This document shows, one piece after another, positions 11,164-20,122 of a stretch of 64,000 bases of DNA. Position 1 is the stretch's first letter; the number at the start of each line of letters is the position of its first letter. Under the pieces are notes generated by a model. The model was given only the letters and a program-made list of their open reading frames with translations. It was not told the origin of the DNA and made no database searches. Source of the stretch: Actinomadura sp. NBRC 104425. GTDB taxonomy: Bacteria > Actinomycetota > Actinomycetes > Streptosporangiales > Streptosporangiaceae. The stretch covers positions 202,624 through 266,623 of the forward strand of contig NZ_BSTN01000006.1 in NCBI RefSeq assembly GCF_030269545.1. Reading direction: 5' to 3'. Position numbers and translations under genes: made by a program.

Positions 11164-11660
11164 CTGTCTCGCCCTCCTTCCGGGCCGAAACCGACGGGCG
11201 GGCGGCCGTCCGGCAGGCGGCGCATCACGATGGCGTCCACGCCGGACGGCTGGTAGTAGCGCCTGCGCAGCCCGACCCGGTGGAACCCGAACCGCTCGTA
11301 CAGGCGGCGGGCCCGGTCGTTGTCGGCGCGCACCTCCAGGAACACCGCCTCGGCGCCGCGCCGGCCGGCCTCGTCGAGCAGCTCGGTGAGCAGCGCCGCG
11401 CCCACGCCCTGGCCCTGCCGCTCGGGCGCCACGGCGATGGTCTGCACGTCGGCCTGCCCGCCCGCGGCGGCCAGGCCCGCGTACCCGATGATCGCGCCGT
11501 CGTCCTCGGCGACCACGTAGTGGCGGGTGCGGGGCTGGTCGGCCAGCTCGCCGCGCAGCATCTGCTCGCTCCAGGCGTCCTCGGGGAACAGCCGCCGCTC
11601 CAGCCGCAGCACCGCCGGCAGGTCGGCGGCGGTCATGGCGCGCAGCCGGACGCCGCTCAC
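11160..11660 (-). CDS. rimI: Ribosomal protein S18 N-alanine acetyltransferase-type GNAT enzyme
   Basis: 166 aa GNAT fold: [28 protein letters not shown], then the acetyl-CoA loop [17 protein letters not shown] (R/Q-x-x-G-x-G/A) and [20 protein letters not shown] with the conserved Asn and Tyr of RimI. Acetylates N-termini, in E. coli of ribosomal protein S18. GTG start overlaps the tsaB stop (GTGA) and its stop overlaps tsaD, so the three proteins are coupled. Confidence 0.93.
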   Translation of the reverse strand: MSGVRLRAMTAADLPAVLRLERRLFPEDAWSEQMLRGELADQPRTRHYVVAEDDGAIIGYAGLAAAGGQADVQTIAVAPERQGQGVGAALLTELLDEAGRRGAEAVFLEVRADNDRARRLYERFGFHRVGLRRRYYQPSGVDAIVMRRLPDGRPPVGFGPEGGRDR

Positions 11661-12340
11661 TGCGACACCCTCTTGCGCGGGCCGGGTTCGCGGGCGTCGG
11701 GGCGCCGCAGGTACAGCGGCTCGGGCGGCAGCAGGCCGGGGCCGGGCGCACCCGACAGCCGGGTCACCACCAGCTCGGCCAGCGCGCCGGCGCTGGGCAG
11801 CAGCGGCCGCGGCTCGCGGTCGCGGGCGCCGAGCACCTCGGGGTACAGGGCGGCGCCCTCGCCGATGACCGGCAGGTCGGCCGGCTGCCCGGCGAGCACG
11901 TCGGACGGGGGGCCGACGGCCGGGTCGGTGGCGCGCACCGCGGCCGTCTCGTACCGCGCCCAGTAGACCTCCTTGCGGCGGGCGTCGGTGGCGACGACGA
12001 ACGGCTCCTCGCGCCGCGACTCCCAGGCGATGATGTCCAGCGTGCACACGCCGTGGACGGGGATCTTCAGCGCGTCGCCCATCGCGCGCGCGGTGACCAG
12101 CCCGACGCGCAGCCCGGTGTAGGGGCCGGGGCCGACGCCCACGGCGATGGCGTGCAGGTCCTGCGGGGCGGCGCCCGCCTCCGCCAGCGTCTGCGCGATG
12201 GCCGGGGTGAGCAGCTCGGTGTGCCTGCGCCGGTCGACGGCCTCGACGCCGCCGCGGCGGACGGCTCCCTCGCCGGGGGACCACTCGTACAGCGCGACGG
12301 TCACCGCGGCGGTGGCGGTGTCGAAAGCCAGGACCAGCAC
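11657..12340 (-). CDS. tsaB: tRNA threonylcarbamoyladenosine biosynthesis protein TsaB
   Basis: 227 aa from GTG 12340. Non-catalytic ASKHA partner of TsaD. N-terminus [18 protein letters not shown] and [17 protein letters not shown] are diagnostic; [11 protein letters not shown] and [14 protein letters not shown] follow. A TTG three codons further upstream (12349) is possible, but homologues begin at this [10 protein letters not shown], and the TACGCT box then sits 8 nt ahead. First gene of the tsaB-rimI-tsaD operon. Confidence 0.93.
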   Translation of the reverse strand: MLVLAFDTATAAVTVALYEWSPGEGAVRRGGVEAVDRRRHTELLTPAIAQTLAEAGAAPQDLHAIAVGVGPGPYTGLRVGLVTARAMGDALKIPVHGVCTLDIIAWESRREEPFVVATDARRKEVYWARYETAAVRATDPAVGPPSDVLAGQPADLPVIGEGAALYPEVLGARDREPRPLLPSAGALAELVVTRLSGAPGPGLLPPEPLYLRRPDAREPGPRKRVSQ

Positions 12341-12348
12341 GAACTGCA

Positions 12349-12354
12349 AGCGTA
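12349..12354 (-). promoter_or_regulatory. Putative -10 box, leaderless tsaB mRNA
   Basis: TACGCT on the - strand, 8 nt before GTG 12340. No Shine-Dalgarno sequence is present. Confidence 0.4.
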
Positions 12355-12394
12355 GTGCGTTCCGGGGGGACGTGCGCCCGGCCCGGCCGCCGGA

Positions 12395-13147
12395 TCAGCT
12401 CGCGTCCAGAGCGTCCACGGCGCCCTTGACGGCCTCCTCGGCGCCGTCCATGGCGGCGGACGAGCCGAGCGCGTCGCCGCCGTCCCCGCCGCTGTAGTGC
12501 ACGGTGACCAGCACGTTGCCCAGCCGCACGTTGGCGACGGCCTCGCCGGAGCCCTGCCCCTTGTCGACGCTGTAGACGACGTAGCCCTCGTCGCCCACGC
12601 CCTCGATGTCGCGCTTGTCGGTGAGCTCCTGCCCGACCAGCAGCGCCTTGCCGGACTCGTCGGCGGAGCGCTCGTCGGCGAAGGTGCGCCGGGCGGCCTC
12701 GACGGGCCCGCCCTGGCCGCTGGTGATCGCCCGCAGTTCCACGGTGAGCTGGCGCTTGCGCTTGCCGTTGTAGGCGCCCCACACGCACTCGCTCTGCTGG
12801 TCGCTGGCCTGGTAGTTGTCGGCCGGGTTGCTCTGCGCGCCGGGGGCGAGCCGGTCGGTGATCTCGCTGCTCAGCACCTCGCAGGCGTCCGGGACCTGGG
12901 TGCGCTCGCCGCGGGCCGGGGTGGTCTCGGCGGCGCCGCTGCCGATGACCTCGCCGGATCCGCCGCCGTCGCGGCCCACGCCGAGGCCGCTGATGATGAC
13001 GAAGGCCGCCAGCACGCACACCCCGACGCCCGTCGTCACGCCCGCCAGCAGGGCCGCCAGGCGGCGTCCGGGGCGGCGGTCGCGGCCGACGCGCCGGTGG
13101 CTGCCGCTGCCCGCGCGGTGATTGCCGCCGCGATGGCTACCACTCAC
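12395..13147 (-). CDS. Single-pass membrane protein with DUF3558-like exported domain
   Basis: 250 aa. A His/Arg/Gly-rich cytoplasmic N-terminus, one transmembrane helix at 30-56 (LAALLAGVTTGVGVCVLAAF) and an exported domain with two Cys in the contexts PDACEVLSSEI (Cys89) and QSECVWG (Cys121). The spacing and the C-W motif resemble DUF3558 proteins, which are usually lipoproteins; here the anchor is a helix. Function unknown. GTG 13147 preferred over ATG 13153 because GGGAG lies 9 nt before the GTG and only 3 nt before the ATG. It separates tsaE from tsaB. Confidence 0.7.
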   Translation of the reverse strand: MSGSHRGGNHRAGSGSHRRVGRDRRPGRRLAALLAGVTTGVGVCVLAAFVIISGLGVGRDGGGSGEVIGSGAAETTPARGERTQVPDACEVLSSEITDRLAPGAQSNPADNYQASDQQSECVWGAYNGKRKRQLTVELRAITSGQGGPVEAARRTFADERSADESGKALLVGQELTDKRDIEGVGDEGYVVYSVDKGQGSGEAVANVRLGNVLVTVHYSGGDGGDALGSSAAMDGAEEAVKGAVDALDAS

Positions 13148-13282
13148 CGGCATCCACTCCCGAACGAGGAAAGCTGTCAGTCGGATGAAGAGTTCGTTAC
13201 CGAAGAGTACGACATCCACCCCGGAAGTGGTCGAGCCCCCACTTATCGAAAACGGCTCACCAATGGCCGCCCACCGATGTCG

Positions 13283-13861
13283 TCATCTTTCGTCAACAAG
13301 ATCGCCAAGCGCGAACGCCCAGCGTGCGCCCACCCCGGTGATCGTCACGGTGCGCTCGTCGGTGTCGCCGGAACGGGAAATCACGATCTCCAGCCGGTCG
13401 TCGGCCAGCCCCTCGGCCAGCCCCCGCCCCCATTCCACGACGGTCACCGATTCGGCGATCTCGGCGTCCAAGTCAAGATCATCGAGTTCGGCGAAACCGT
13501 CCAGTCGGTAAGCGTCGACGTGCACCAGCGGCGGCCCCCCGGCCAGCGGCGGATGCACCCGCGCGATCACGAACGTGGGCGAGGTGATCGGGCCGCGCAC
13601 CTTCAGCCCCTCGGCGATGCCCTGCGTCAGGGTGGTCTTACCCGCGCCGAGGTCGCCGGTCAGCACCAGCAGGTCCCCGGCGCGCAGCCCCCCGGCCAGG
13701 CGCAGCCCCAAGGTGCGCATGTCCTCCGCGCTCGGCACCCGCACCGTCACGGTGGCGTTCGCCGGCGTCTCCCCCGAACCGCGCTCCCCGCTCGCTCCCG
13801 TGCCCGTCTCCGTGCTCGTCTTCGGGGCGCCCTGCGGGCGCCGCCCTGCCTCCTCGCTCAA
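13283..13861 (-). CDS. tsaE: tRNA threonylcarbamoyladenosine biosynthesis ATPase TsaE
   Basis: 192 aa from TTG 13861. P-loop ATPase needed for t6A formation: LVLTGDLGAGKTTLTQGIAEGL, ITSPTFVIARVH, HVDAYRLDG and SVTVVEWGRGL are all family motifs. TTG 13861 overlaps the hydrolase stop (TTGA) and has GAGGAG 8 nt upstream; this adds a 35-residue Ser/Thr/Gly-rich extension before the conserved core. A shorter protein from GTG 13750 (155 aa) cannot be excluded. Confidence 0.93.
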   Translation of the reverse strand: MSEEAGRRPQGAPKTSTETGTGASGERGSGETPANATVTVRVPSAEDMRTLGLRLAGGLRAGDLLVLTGDLGAGKTTLTQGIAEGLKVRGPITSPTFVIARVHPPLAGGPPLVHVDAYRLDGFAELDDLDLDAEIAESVTVVEWGRGLAEGLADDRLEIVISRSGDTDERTVTITGVGARWAFALGDLVDER

Positions 13862-14958
13862 GCGGTGCGCTCCTCGTGTCGGGGCTGGACGCGTTCGAGC
13901 AGCCGGCGCAGCCCGCCGGTGACGACGCCCGGATACTCCAGCGGCAGCACGTGCCCGGCGTCGCCGACCTCGATCAGCTCGGCGTCCGGCAGCGCCTCGG
14001 CGATGCGCCGCGAGTGCTCGGGCGGGGTGAGCCGGTCCCGCCCGCCGGCCAGCACCAGCACCGGGACGCGCCCGATCGGCTCCAGCGCGCACACCTCGTC
14101 CAGTGCCATCAGCGCCGGGTAGAACTCGGCGATCACGTCGATCGGGGTGGCCCGGATCATCTGCTCCAGGAAGTCCACCACCGTGGGGCTGACGTGCTTG
14201 TCGGCGAAGGCCATCTTGCGGGTCACCACGAACGCGATGTCGCCGGCCAGGCCGCGGGCGCGGTCGACCAGCTGGGCCTGGCGACTGAGGCCGCGGATCG
14301 CGCCGCCCGCCAGCGGGCGCAGCGCCTTGGCCAGCACCAGCGGCAGCCCCAGCGTCAGCTCCGTCATGTCGCCGCAGGAGGTGTTGATCAGGGCGACCCC
14401 GGCGACGCGCAGCCTGCCGCGCTGGGCGCCGAACAGCTGCGGATGCCGGTCGGCCAGCGCCATGATCGACATGCCGCCCATGGAGTGGCCCACCAGCACC
14501 ACCGGCGAACCCGCCGGGACGGTGGCGCGCAGCACCGCGTACAGGTCCTCGCCGGTCTGCGCGATCGTGGCGTGGGCGGGCTTGCTGCGCCCGGACCGGC
14601 CGTGGCTGCGCTGGTCCCAGAACACCAGGCGCGGCCGGCCGAGGCCCGGACGCGGCGTGGGCAGGTCGCGCCGCTGGTAGTGCCAGGCGTCCTGGTTGAG
14701 CGTGTAGCCGTGGCAGAACACCACCGTGATCGGGGCGTCGTCGGGCCCGTCGACCTCCACGTACAGCGGCAGGCCGTCGTCGGCGTGCACGGTCAGCGGA
14801 CGGCCGCGCAGCTCACCGAACGGCTCGCCGGCGTCGGGATCGGGCCGCAGGCGGCGGCGCCCCACGGCCAGCTGCCGCAGCCCCACCGCGGCACCCACGC
14901 CCGCCGCTCCGATGCCCGCGACGGTACCGGCGATGCCCAGCTTTCGTCTGCTACCCAT
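13858..14958 (-). CDS. Alpha/beta hydrolase (membrane-associated)
   Basis: 366 aa. N-terminal segment RRKLGIAGTVAGIGAAGVGAAVGL forms one hydrophobic helix (signal anchor). Hydrolase core: VVFCHGYTLNQDAWHYQR (oxyanion HG), nucleophile elbow VLVGHSMGGMS, acid VLAGGRDRLTPPEHS and base DAGHVLPLEYP. Substrate unknown. Sits between alr and tsaE in the usual actinobacterial order; its ATG lies 8 nt inside the alr 3' end and AAGGGG precedes it, so it is coupled to alr. Confidence 0.88.
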   Translation of the reverse strand: MGSRRKLGIAGTVAGIGAAGVGAAVGLRQLAVGRRRLRPDPDAGEPFGELRGRPLTVHADDGLPLYVEVDGPDDAPITVVFCHGYTLNQDAWHYQRRDLPTPRPGLGRPRLVFWDQRSHGRSGRSKPAHATIAQTGEDLYAVLRATVPAGSPVVLVGHSMGGMSIMALADRHPQLFGAQRGRLRVAGVALINTSCGDMTELTLGLPLVLAKALRPLAGGAIRGLSRQAQLVDRARGLAGDIAFVVTRKMAFADKHVSPTVVDFLEQMIRATPIDVIAEFYPALMALDEVCALEPIGRVPVLVLAGGRDRLTPPEHSRRIAEALPDAELIEVGDAGHVLPLEYPGVVTGGLRRLLERVQPRHEERTA

Positions 14959-16108
14959 GCCTGACCCCTTCGTGCGGCCGCGTCGCGGACCGCCCCGCGT
15001 AGACCCGGGGCACCCGGGCACCGATGCGGGTGACGATCTCGTAGGAGATCGTGCCGAGCGCGTCCGCCCACTCCTGCGCGGTCGGCTCGCCCCGGTCGCC
15101 GGGCCCGAACAGGATGATCTCGTCCCCGGCGGCCAGGGCGTCGTCGCCCAGGTCGATCACGAACTGGTCCATGCAGACCCGGCCCGCGATGCGGCGGCGC
15201 CGCCCGCCCGCCAGCACTTCCAGGAGGTTGGAGCCGTGCCGGGGGATGCCGTCGCCGTACCCGACCGGGACCACGGCCAGGGTGGTGTCCCGCTCGGTGA
15301 GGTAGGTGTGCCCGTACGACACGCCGCTGCCCGCCGCGACCCGCTTCACCAGGGCCGCGCCGGCCGACAGCGTCATGGCGGGCCGCAGCCCGAAGTCGCC
15401 GAGCTGCGGCACCGGCGTCAGCCCGTAGGTGGCGATTCCGGGACGGACCAGGTCGAAGCGCGCCTCCGGCAGCGTCAGCGTGGCCGCGGAGTTGGCCAGG
15501 TGCCGCACCTCGGGCCGCACCCCCGCCTTCTCGGCGTGCTCCACCATCTCGCGGAACACCGCGACCTGGCGGGCGTTGGCGGGATGGCCGACCTCGTCGG
15601 CGCACGCCAGATGCGACATCACACCGACCACGCGCAGGTGCCCGGCGGCCTCCTCGGCCAGCGCGGCGTCCACCAGGGCGGCCCAGTCGTCCGGGGCCGC
15701 ACCGCCCCGGGACATGCCGGTGTCGGCCTTGAGGTGGACGCGGGCGGGCCGCCCGGCCCGCACCGCCGCCTCGGCGATCTCCCGGACCAGCCGGACGCTC
15801 CCGGCGGCCAGATCGACGTCCGCGGCGACCGCCCGCTCGAACGGCTCCCCCGGCGTGCAGAGGCAGACCAGCGTCCGCACCCCGGTCACGCCCCCGCCCC
15901 GCAACCGCAACGCCTCGTCGAGCTTGGCCACGCCCAGCCAGGAGGCCCCGCCCGCGAGCGCCGCCCAGGCCGCGGGCACCAGGCCGTGCCCGTACGCCTC
16001 GGCCTTCACCATGGCCATGACCTCGGCACCGCCGGCGTGCTCACGCAGCAGCGCGATGTTCGCGCCGATGGCTTCCAGGTCGATGCGTGCCTGCGCTGGA
16101 CTGCTCAT
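14951..16108 (-). CDS. alr: Alanine racemase
   Basis: 385 aa, PLP-dependent conversion of L-Ala to D-Ala for peptidoglycan. The PLP-lysine motif reads AMVKAEAYGHG (usually KADAYGHG or KANAYGHG), and the catalytic Tyr is in GVSYGHTY. GRVCMDQFVIDL and the C-terminal ISYEIVTRIGARVPRVY are typical. ATG 16108 aligns with family starts; the frame is open further upstream but without homology. First gene of an alr-hydrolase-tsaE unit with overlapping ends. Confidence 0.96.
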   Translation of the reverse strand: MSSPAQARIDLEAIGANIALLREHAGGAEVMAMVKAEAYGHGLVPAAWAALAGGASWLGVAKLDEALRLRGGGVTGVRTLVCLCTPGEPFERAVAADVDLAAGSVRLVREIAEAAVRAGRPARVHLKADTGMSRGGAAPDDWAALVDAALAEEAAGHLRVVGVMSHLACADEVGHPANARQVAVFREMVEHAEKAGVRPEVRHLANSAATLTLPEARFDLVRPGIATYGLTPVPQLGDFGLRPAMTLSAGAALVKRVAAGSGVSYGHTYLTERDTTLAVVPVGYGDGIPRHGSNLLEVLAGGRRRRIAGRVCMDQFVIDLGDDALAAGDEIILFGPGDRGEPTAQEWADALGTISYEIVTRIGARVPRVYAGRSATRPHEGVRHG

Positions 16109-16344
16109 GATTCCCCAGTGTGCCGCGCCGGAAGCCGTGGCCGGACCATATCGCTGCCCTTCCTGCCTGCTCACGGCCCTGTACGGCGGCATCCTGCGTT
16201 CCGTTCCCGCCCGGCGACGGTGCCGGGCGCGTTCCAGCGCACATTTGAACACCTATGGGGTTCCTACCCCCATGAGGACGTCTACGCCCCACCGATCGGT
16301 TCGCCACTGACCTGCCATTCAGGAAATGCAGTTCGGTATGGCGG

Positions 16345-17859
16345 TCAGGACACGGCGCGGAAGGCGTCGGGCAGGGCGGTGATCACGTCGCCGGCGCTGA
16401 TGGGCGCCTCGGACGAATGGCCCGTCCCGTCCCCGACCGGGCCCCGAGCGGCGATGCGGGCGGCCAGACCGTGCAGATAGGCCCCGGCGGCCGCGGCGTC
16501 CAACGCGGACATCCCGCCCGCCAGCAGCGCGCCGATCAGCCCGGACAGCACGTCCCCCGTGCCCGCGGTGGCCAGGCGGGGCGTGCCGGTGGGGTTGACC
16601 CGGACGGGACGGTCCTCCTCGGCGACCAGCGTGGTCGACCCCTTCAGCAGCACCGTGGCCGACAGCTCCGCGGCGGCCCGCCGGACGTGCTCCAGCCGCC
16701 GCGCCTCGACCAGCTCCCGCTCCACGCCGAGGATGCGCCCCAGCTCCCCGGCGTGGGGGGTGAGGATGGTGGGCGCCTCGCGCCGCAGCAGGTCGCGGCG
16801 GCGGGCCAAAATCGTCAGCCCGTCGGCGTCCACCAGGACGGGAAGGTCGGTGCCCAGCGCCGCTTCGAGCAGGGACTCGGCCTCCGCGCCGGTGCCCAGC
16901 CCGGGCCCCACAACCCACGCCTGGACGCGGCCCACGCGCTCCAGCGCCTTGACCCCGCCGACCCCGGGGGGAAGCACGGTGGTGACCGCTTCGGGCCACC
17001 GCCGGCGCACCAGTTCCACGGGGCGCTCGACGGAGGCGAAACGCACCATGCCCGCGCCGCCGCGCACCGCCCCGCCCGTGCACAGCACCGCCGCGCCGGT
17101 GAACTCCTCGCCGCCGGCCAGGATCCCCACCACACCGCGCCGGTACTTGTCGGACTCCGGACGCGGCTCGGGCGGCTGCACGTCCACCGGCCAGGCCGCC
17201 ACCACGTCGGGGTCGGGCAGGTCCGGGCCGAGGCCGATGTCGACCAGCTCCACCACGCCGCAGCAGGCCGCGCCGGGGTCGATGAGCAGGCCGGGCTTGT
17301 AGGTGCCGAACGTGACGGTCACGTCCGCGTGCACGGCCACGCCGTCCACCCGGCCCGAGCTCGCGTCCACCCCGCTGGGCACGTCGCAGGCCACCACGAC
17401 GCCGGTGGCATGGGAGGCGAGCACGGCCAGCGTGGCGTGCGGCTCGCGCAGGCCGCCCGTCCCGCCGATGCCGGTCAGCCCGTCGATGATCAGGTCGGCC
17501 GCCTCGATCGCCGCGGCCGCGGACGGGGACACCGCCGCGCCGTCCAGCCGGTCCAGCACGCGGCCGCCGGCGGCGCGCAGGGCGGCCAGCCCGCCCCGGT
17601 GGGTCCGGGCGCCGGCGGGAACGGCGGTCACCCGGGCGCCCCGGCGGGCCAGCCGGGCACCGGCGTAGAGGGCGTCGCCGCCGTTGTCGCCGCCGCCGAC
17701 CAGCAGCACGACGTCCGCCCCGTACACGCGCGGCAGCAGCCGGGCGCAGACCGCGGCCAGTCCGGCGGCGGCGCGCTGCATGAGCGTGCCCTCGGGCAGC
17801 CGGGCCATCAGGACCCCTTCCGCAGCGCGGACCTTGCCGACCTCGTGCGCGTACCTCAT
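16345..17859 (-). CDS. nnr: Bifunctional NAD(P)H-hydrate repair enzyme Nnr
   Basis: 504 aa. The N-terminal epimerase domain (YjeF-N, about 1-215) has LVGGGDNGGDALYAGARLARRG and VACDVPSGVDASSGRVDG; the C-terminal ADP-dependent dehydratase domain (about 225-500) has SDKYRRGVVGILAGG, VVGPGLGT, VDADGLT, ILTPHAGELGRILG, ATVLLKGSTTLVA and ATAGTGDVLSGLIGALLAGG. Repairs damaged NADHX/NADPHX. ATG 17859 preceded by GAGAGGAAG. In related genomes acpS lies next to this gene; it is not found here. Confidence 0.95.
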   Translation of the reverse strand: MRYAHEVGKVRAAEGVLMARLPEGTLMQRAAAGLAAVCARLLPRVYGADVVLLVGGGDNGGDALYAGARLARRGARVTAVPAGARTHRGGLAALRAAGGRVLDRLDGAAVSPSAAAAIEAADLIIDGLTGIGGTGGLREPHATLAVLASHATGVVVACDVPSGVDASSGRVDGVAVHADVTVTFGTYKPGLLIDPGAACCGVVELVDIGLGPDLPDPDVVAAWPVDVQPPEPRPESDKYRRGVVGILAGGEEFTGAAVLCTGGAVRGGAGMVRFASVERPVELVRRRWPEAVTTVLPPGVGGVKALERVGRVQAWVVGPGLGTGAEAESLLEAALGTDLPVLVDADGLTILARRRDLLRREAPTILTPHAGELGRILGVERELVEARRLEHVRRAAAELSATVLLKGSTTLVAEEDRPVRVNPTGTPRLATAGTGDVLSGLIGALLAGGMSALDAAAAGAYLHGLAARIAARGPVGDGTGHSSEAPISAGDVITALPDAFRAVS

Positions 17860-18084
17860 CCCCGGCTTCCTCTCCGCCCTCGCCTGCACATAGGCCTCTG
17901 AAGTACCACTGTCCCCACGCGCGTCACGATCATCGTCCGGGGGCGCCGCCCGCTCCGACGATCACCTTCAAGACTGCCATGAGGCCCGGAATGCGGCTCC
18001 GCCGCTGCCTTGAAGGCGTCCGGTGAGGCAGACTGCAATGGCAAAAGGTGTTCGGGGTCTTCGTTGGGGCGGAGTAAACGCAGC

Positions 18085-18960
18085 ATGAGCGCAACCCCAC
18101 GTCCGTCCGTCAGGCAGCAGCGCCTCGCCGCCGAGCTGCGCCGGTTGCGTGCGCAGAGCGGGTTCACCGGCGACGAGGTGGCCGATCGCCTGTCCTGGTC
18201 GACCGCCAAGGTCAGCCGGTTGGAGAACGCCCGCACCGGCGCGCGGCTGAGCGACGTCGAGATGCTCCTGGAGCTGTACGGGGTGAACGGGCGGCGCCGG
18301 GCCGAGCTGATCGCGCTGGCCCGGGACGCGGCGCAGCGCGGCTGGTGGGAGGACTACCCCTGGCTCGACCCGGGGTACGCGCAGCTGATCTCGCTGGAGA
18401 CCGAGGCCGACGCCGAGCTCCAGTGGGAGAATGTGGTCGTGCCCGGCCTGCTGCAGACCGAGTCGTACGCCCGGCACGTCGTCGGCGGCTGGAACTACCT
18501 CGACCGCCGCATCTCCCCGCAGGAGATCGAACGCCGGATCGAGCTGCGCATCCGCCGCCAGGAGGTGCTGCGGCGCCCCGACCCGATGCGGCTGGAGCTG
18601 GTGCTGGACGAGGCGGTGCTGCACCGCCGGGTCGGCGACGCGGCGGTGATGGCCGAGCAGATGGAACATCTGCGCCGCTCGGCGGAGTTGCCGCACATTT
18701 CTTTGCGCATTCTGCCGCTGGATGGATTTCATGCCGTCATGGAGCCCTCCTTCACCCTGCTGGAGTTCTCCGATATCTACGACGTGCAGTTCCCCGACAT
18801 CGTCTACTCGGAGACGCTGACGATGGACTACCTGACCGACGAGTCGGTCAGCTTCCGGGCCCGGCTGGCGCACCAGCAAATGAGCGAGGACGCGCTCGAT
18901 CCGGTGGAATCTCGCATCCACCTCGCGGCCGCCAGGGACATGTGGCGCAGCCGCGTCTGA
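18085..18960 (+). CDS. XRE-family regulator with DUF5753 domain
   Basis: 291 aa. Residues 14-70 are a helix-turn-helix (LAAELRRLRAQSG, FTGDEVADRLSWSTAKVSRLE, NARTG); residues about 95-285 match DUF5753 (VVVPGLLQTESYAR, RRQEVLRRPDPMRLELVLDEAVL, LRILPLDGFHAVMEPSFTLLEF, VYSETLTMDYLTDE). This architecture, followed by DUF397 genes, is the WhiJ/AbaA-like cassette abundant in sporulating actinomycetes, where it modulates development and antibiotic production. ATG 18085 chosen because GGAG lies 10 nt upstream; a longer frame begins at 18010. Confidence 0.93.
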   Translation: MSATPRPSVRQQRLAAELRRLRAQSGFTGDEVADRLSWSTAKVSRLENARTGARLSDVEMLLELYGVNGRRRAELIALARDAAQRGWWEDYPWLDPGYAQLISLETEADAELQWENVVVPGLLQTESYARHVVGGWNYLDRRISPQEIERRIELRIRRQEVLRRPDPMRLELVLDEAVLHRRVGDAAVMAEQMEHLRRSAELPHISLRILPLDGFHAVMEPSFTLLEFSDIYDVQFPDIVYSETLTMDYLTDESVSFRARLAHQQMSEDALDPVESRIHLAAARDMWRSRV

Positions 18961-19163
18961 CCCGCCGCCGCGCAGGTCAGTACGGCTTTGCATAACAAAG
19001 GTCAAATCCGCGGACGTTTCCCGCGGGCATCATGAAGACCACTGAGCATTTCTGCTAGGGTCGCCGTGTCTGGCGTCCGGCAGCACCCCTCCGGACATCG
19101 AGACGCGCAGTTTCGGTCCGTTTACCGCGACGGCCGCTGCGACACTCGACGCGTATTCGCGAA

Positions 19164-19193
19164 TTCGCATCCAACACGAATCGGACATATATC
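19164..19193 (+). promoter_or_regulatory. Putative promoter of the first DUF397 gene, palindrome over -35
   Basis: TTCGCA, 18 bp, TATATC. The -35 overlaps the palindrome GCGAATTCGC (19159-19168), a candidate operator. The region is AT-rich against a GC-rich background. Confidence 0.45.
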
Positions 19194-19209
19194 TTCTGAA
19201 AGGCGCAAA

Positions 19210-19437
19210 GTGGCGTCAGGTAATATTAACAGGGGCAGCTGGCGGAAAAGCTCGCGCTGCGGCGGGAGCACGACCTGCGTCGAGGTCGCCGCGCTGCCCG
19301 GCGGGGTGATCGGCGCCCGCGACTCCGCCCGCGACGGGGGTCCGGAGCTGAGCTTCTCCGCGACCGCGTGGAGCTCGTTCGTCTCGCAGGTCAAGCGGGG
19401 CCGCTTCGACCTCACCGGGGACGCCGGGACCCGCTGA
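19210..19437 (+). CDS. DUF397 protein 1
   Basis: 75 aa from GTG 19210 with GAAAGG upstream. DUF397 signature: WRKSSRCGGSTTCVEVAALPGG, IGARDS and LSFSATAWSSFVSQVK. DUF397 proteins are small partners of neighbouring XRE/DUF5753 regulators; their biochemical role is not settled. Located 249 nt after the regulator gene with its own likely promoter. Confidence 0.92.
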   Translation: MASGNINRGSWRKSSRCGGSTTCVEVAALPGGVIGARDSARDGGPELSFSATAWSSFVSQVKRGRFDLTGDAGTR

Positions 19438-19506
19438 TCGCATGGCCGGTGCCGTCGACATGAACGGCGGCACCGGCAGGACACAGCTTTCTGTCCCATC
19501 CGCCCG

Positions 19507-19535
19507 ACGACATGTCGTATATCAAAGGGTATATA
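19507..19535 (+). promoter_or_regulatory. Putative promoter/operator of the second DUF397 gene
   Basis: ACGACATGTCGT (19507-19518) is a perfect 12-bp palindrome whose left half (ACGACA) is a good -35; 17 bp later TATATA (19530-19535) is a strong -10. A repressor bound to the palindrome would block RNA polymerase; the adjacent XRE protein is the obvious candidate. Confidence 0.5.
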
Positions 19536-19592
19536 AGGCAATGTCGGCATGTAGCCGCCAGCCCTTGTGAGGATGTTCGCCGGGAGGCGCCA

Positions 19593-19799
19593 ATGGGGCA
19601 GCAGCAGGAGGCGTCGGCGCACTGGAAGAGCAGCGGCCGCTGCGGCGGCAACGGCACGTGCGTCGAAGTCGCCCGCCTCGACGGCGGCGCGATCGGGGTT
19701 CGCGACAGCGTCCTCGGCGCGTCCGGACCCGTGCTGAAGTTCGCCCCGGCCGAGTGGCGTGCCTTCGCCTTCAGGATCAAGGCAGCCGCCGAGCCCTGA
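19593..19799 (+). CDS. DUF397 protein 2
   Basis: 68 aa from ATG 19593 with GGGAGG 5 nt upstream. WKSSGRCGGNGTCVEVARLDGGAIGVRDS and LKFAPAEWRAFAFRIK match DUF397. A paralogue of the gene at 19210, quite diverged (similar CxxxxxC-V-E-V core, different tail). Upstream leader includes an AT-rich promoter with a palindrome. Confidence 0.92.
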   Translation: MGQQQEASAHWKSSGRCGGNGTCVEVARLDGGAIGVRDSVLGASGPVLKFAPAEWRAFAFRIKAAAEP

Positions 19800-20122
19800 T
19801 CGGAACTCGGCACCGCTACCCGCGCGCCGGCACGTCCACCGCCCGCCCCGGGCGACTCCCCAGGCAGGCCGCAGACAGCGGCGCGCGGATGCGGCACGGC
19901 CGCTCCTCGCGCAGCGCCGGCAGGCGTCGGCGAGGAGCGCCGTATGCGTGGCAGGTGAGCCCGCGGCGGACGCTGGACGCCCGCCACGGGCGAACCCGCC
20001 GCGAACGCCGGAGGCTCGCCGCGGGTGAGCCCGTCATGGGCGTCGCAGGCGCCGGACATGCGGCTCGGCACGGCCGCGCGGGATGTCCGGGGGCGCCGGG
20101 GGTGCCCGGCGACCCGCCCGGT
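19800..20122. other. Intergenic region between DUF397 gene 2 and glmS
   Basis: 323 bp separating convergent genes. No credible gene. It contains several inverted repeats, of which GCTCCTCGC (19902-19910) / GCGAGGAGC (19930-19938) is the clearest. In relatives acpS lies near here between glmS and nnr; I see no remnant of it. Confidence 0.45.
19902..19938. terminator. Candidate bidirectional hairpin
   Basis: 9-bp perfect stem with a 19-nt loop between convergent genes; no T-run. Moderate support only. Confidence 0.3.

Noticed and set aside
11160..13019. Long - strand frame running through tsaB in another frame
   Set aside because: Only the last 166 codons (rimI) are real; the rest is an Arg/Ala/Gly shadow of tsaB and the DUF3558-like gene.
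19800..20122. acpS gene expected next to glmS in relatives
   Set aside because: No frame with the AcpS motifs (for example GxDxxxxxR) on either strand in this gap or in 16109-16344 or 17860-18084.
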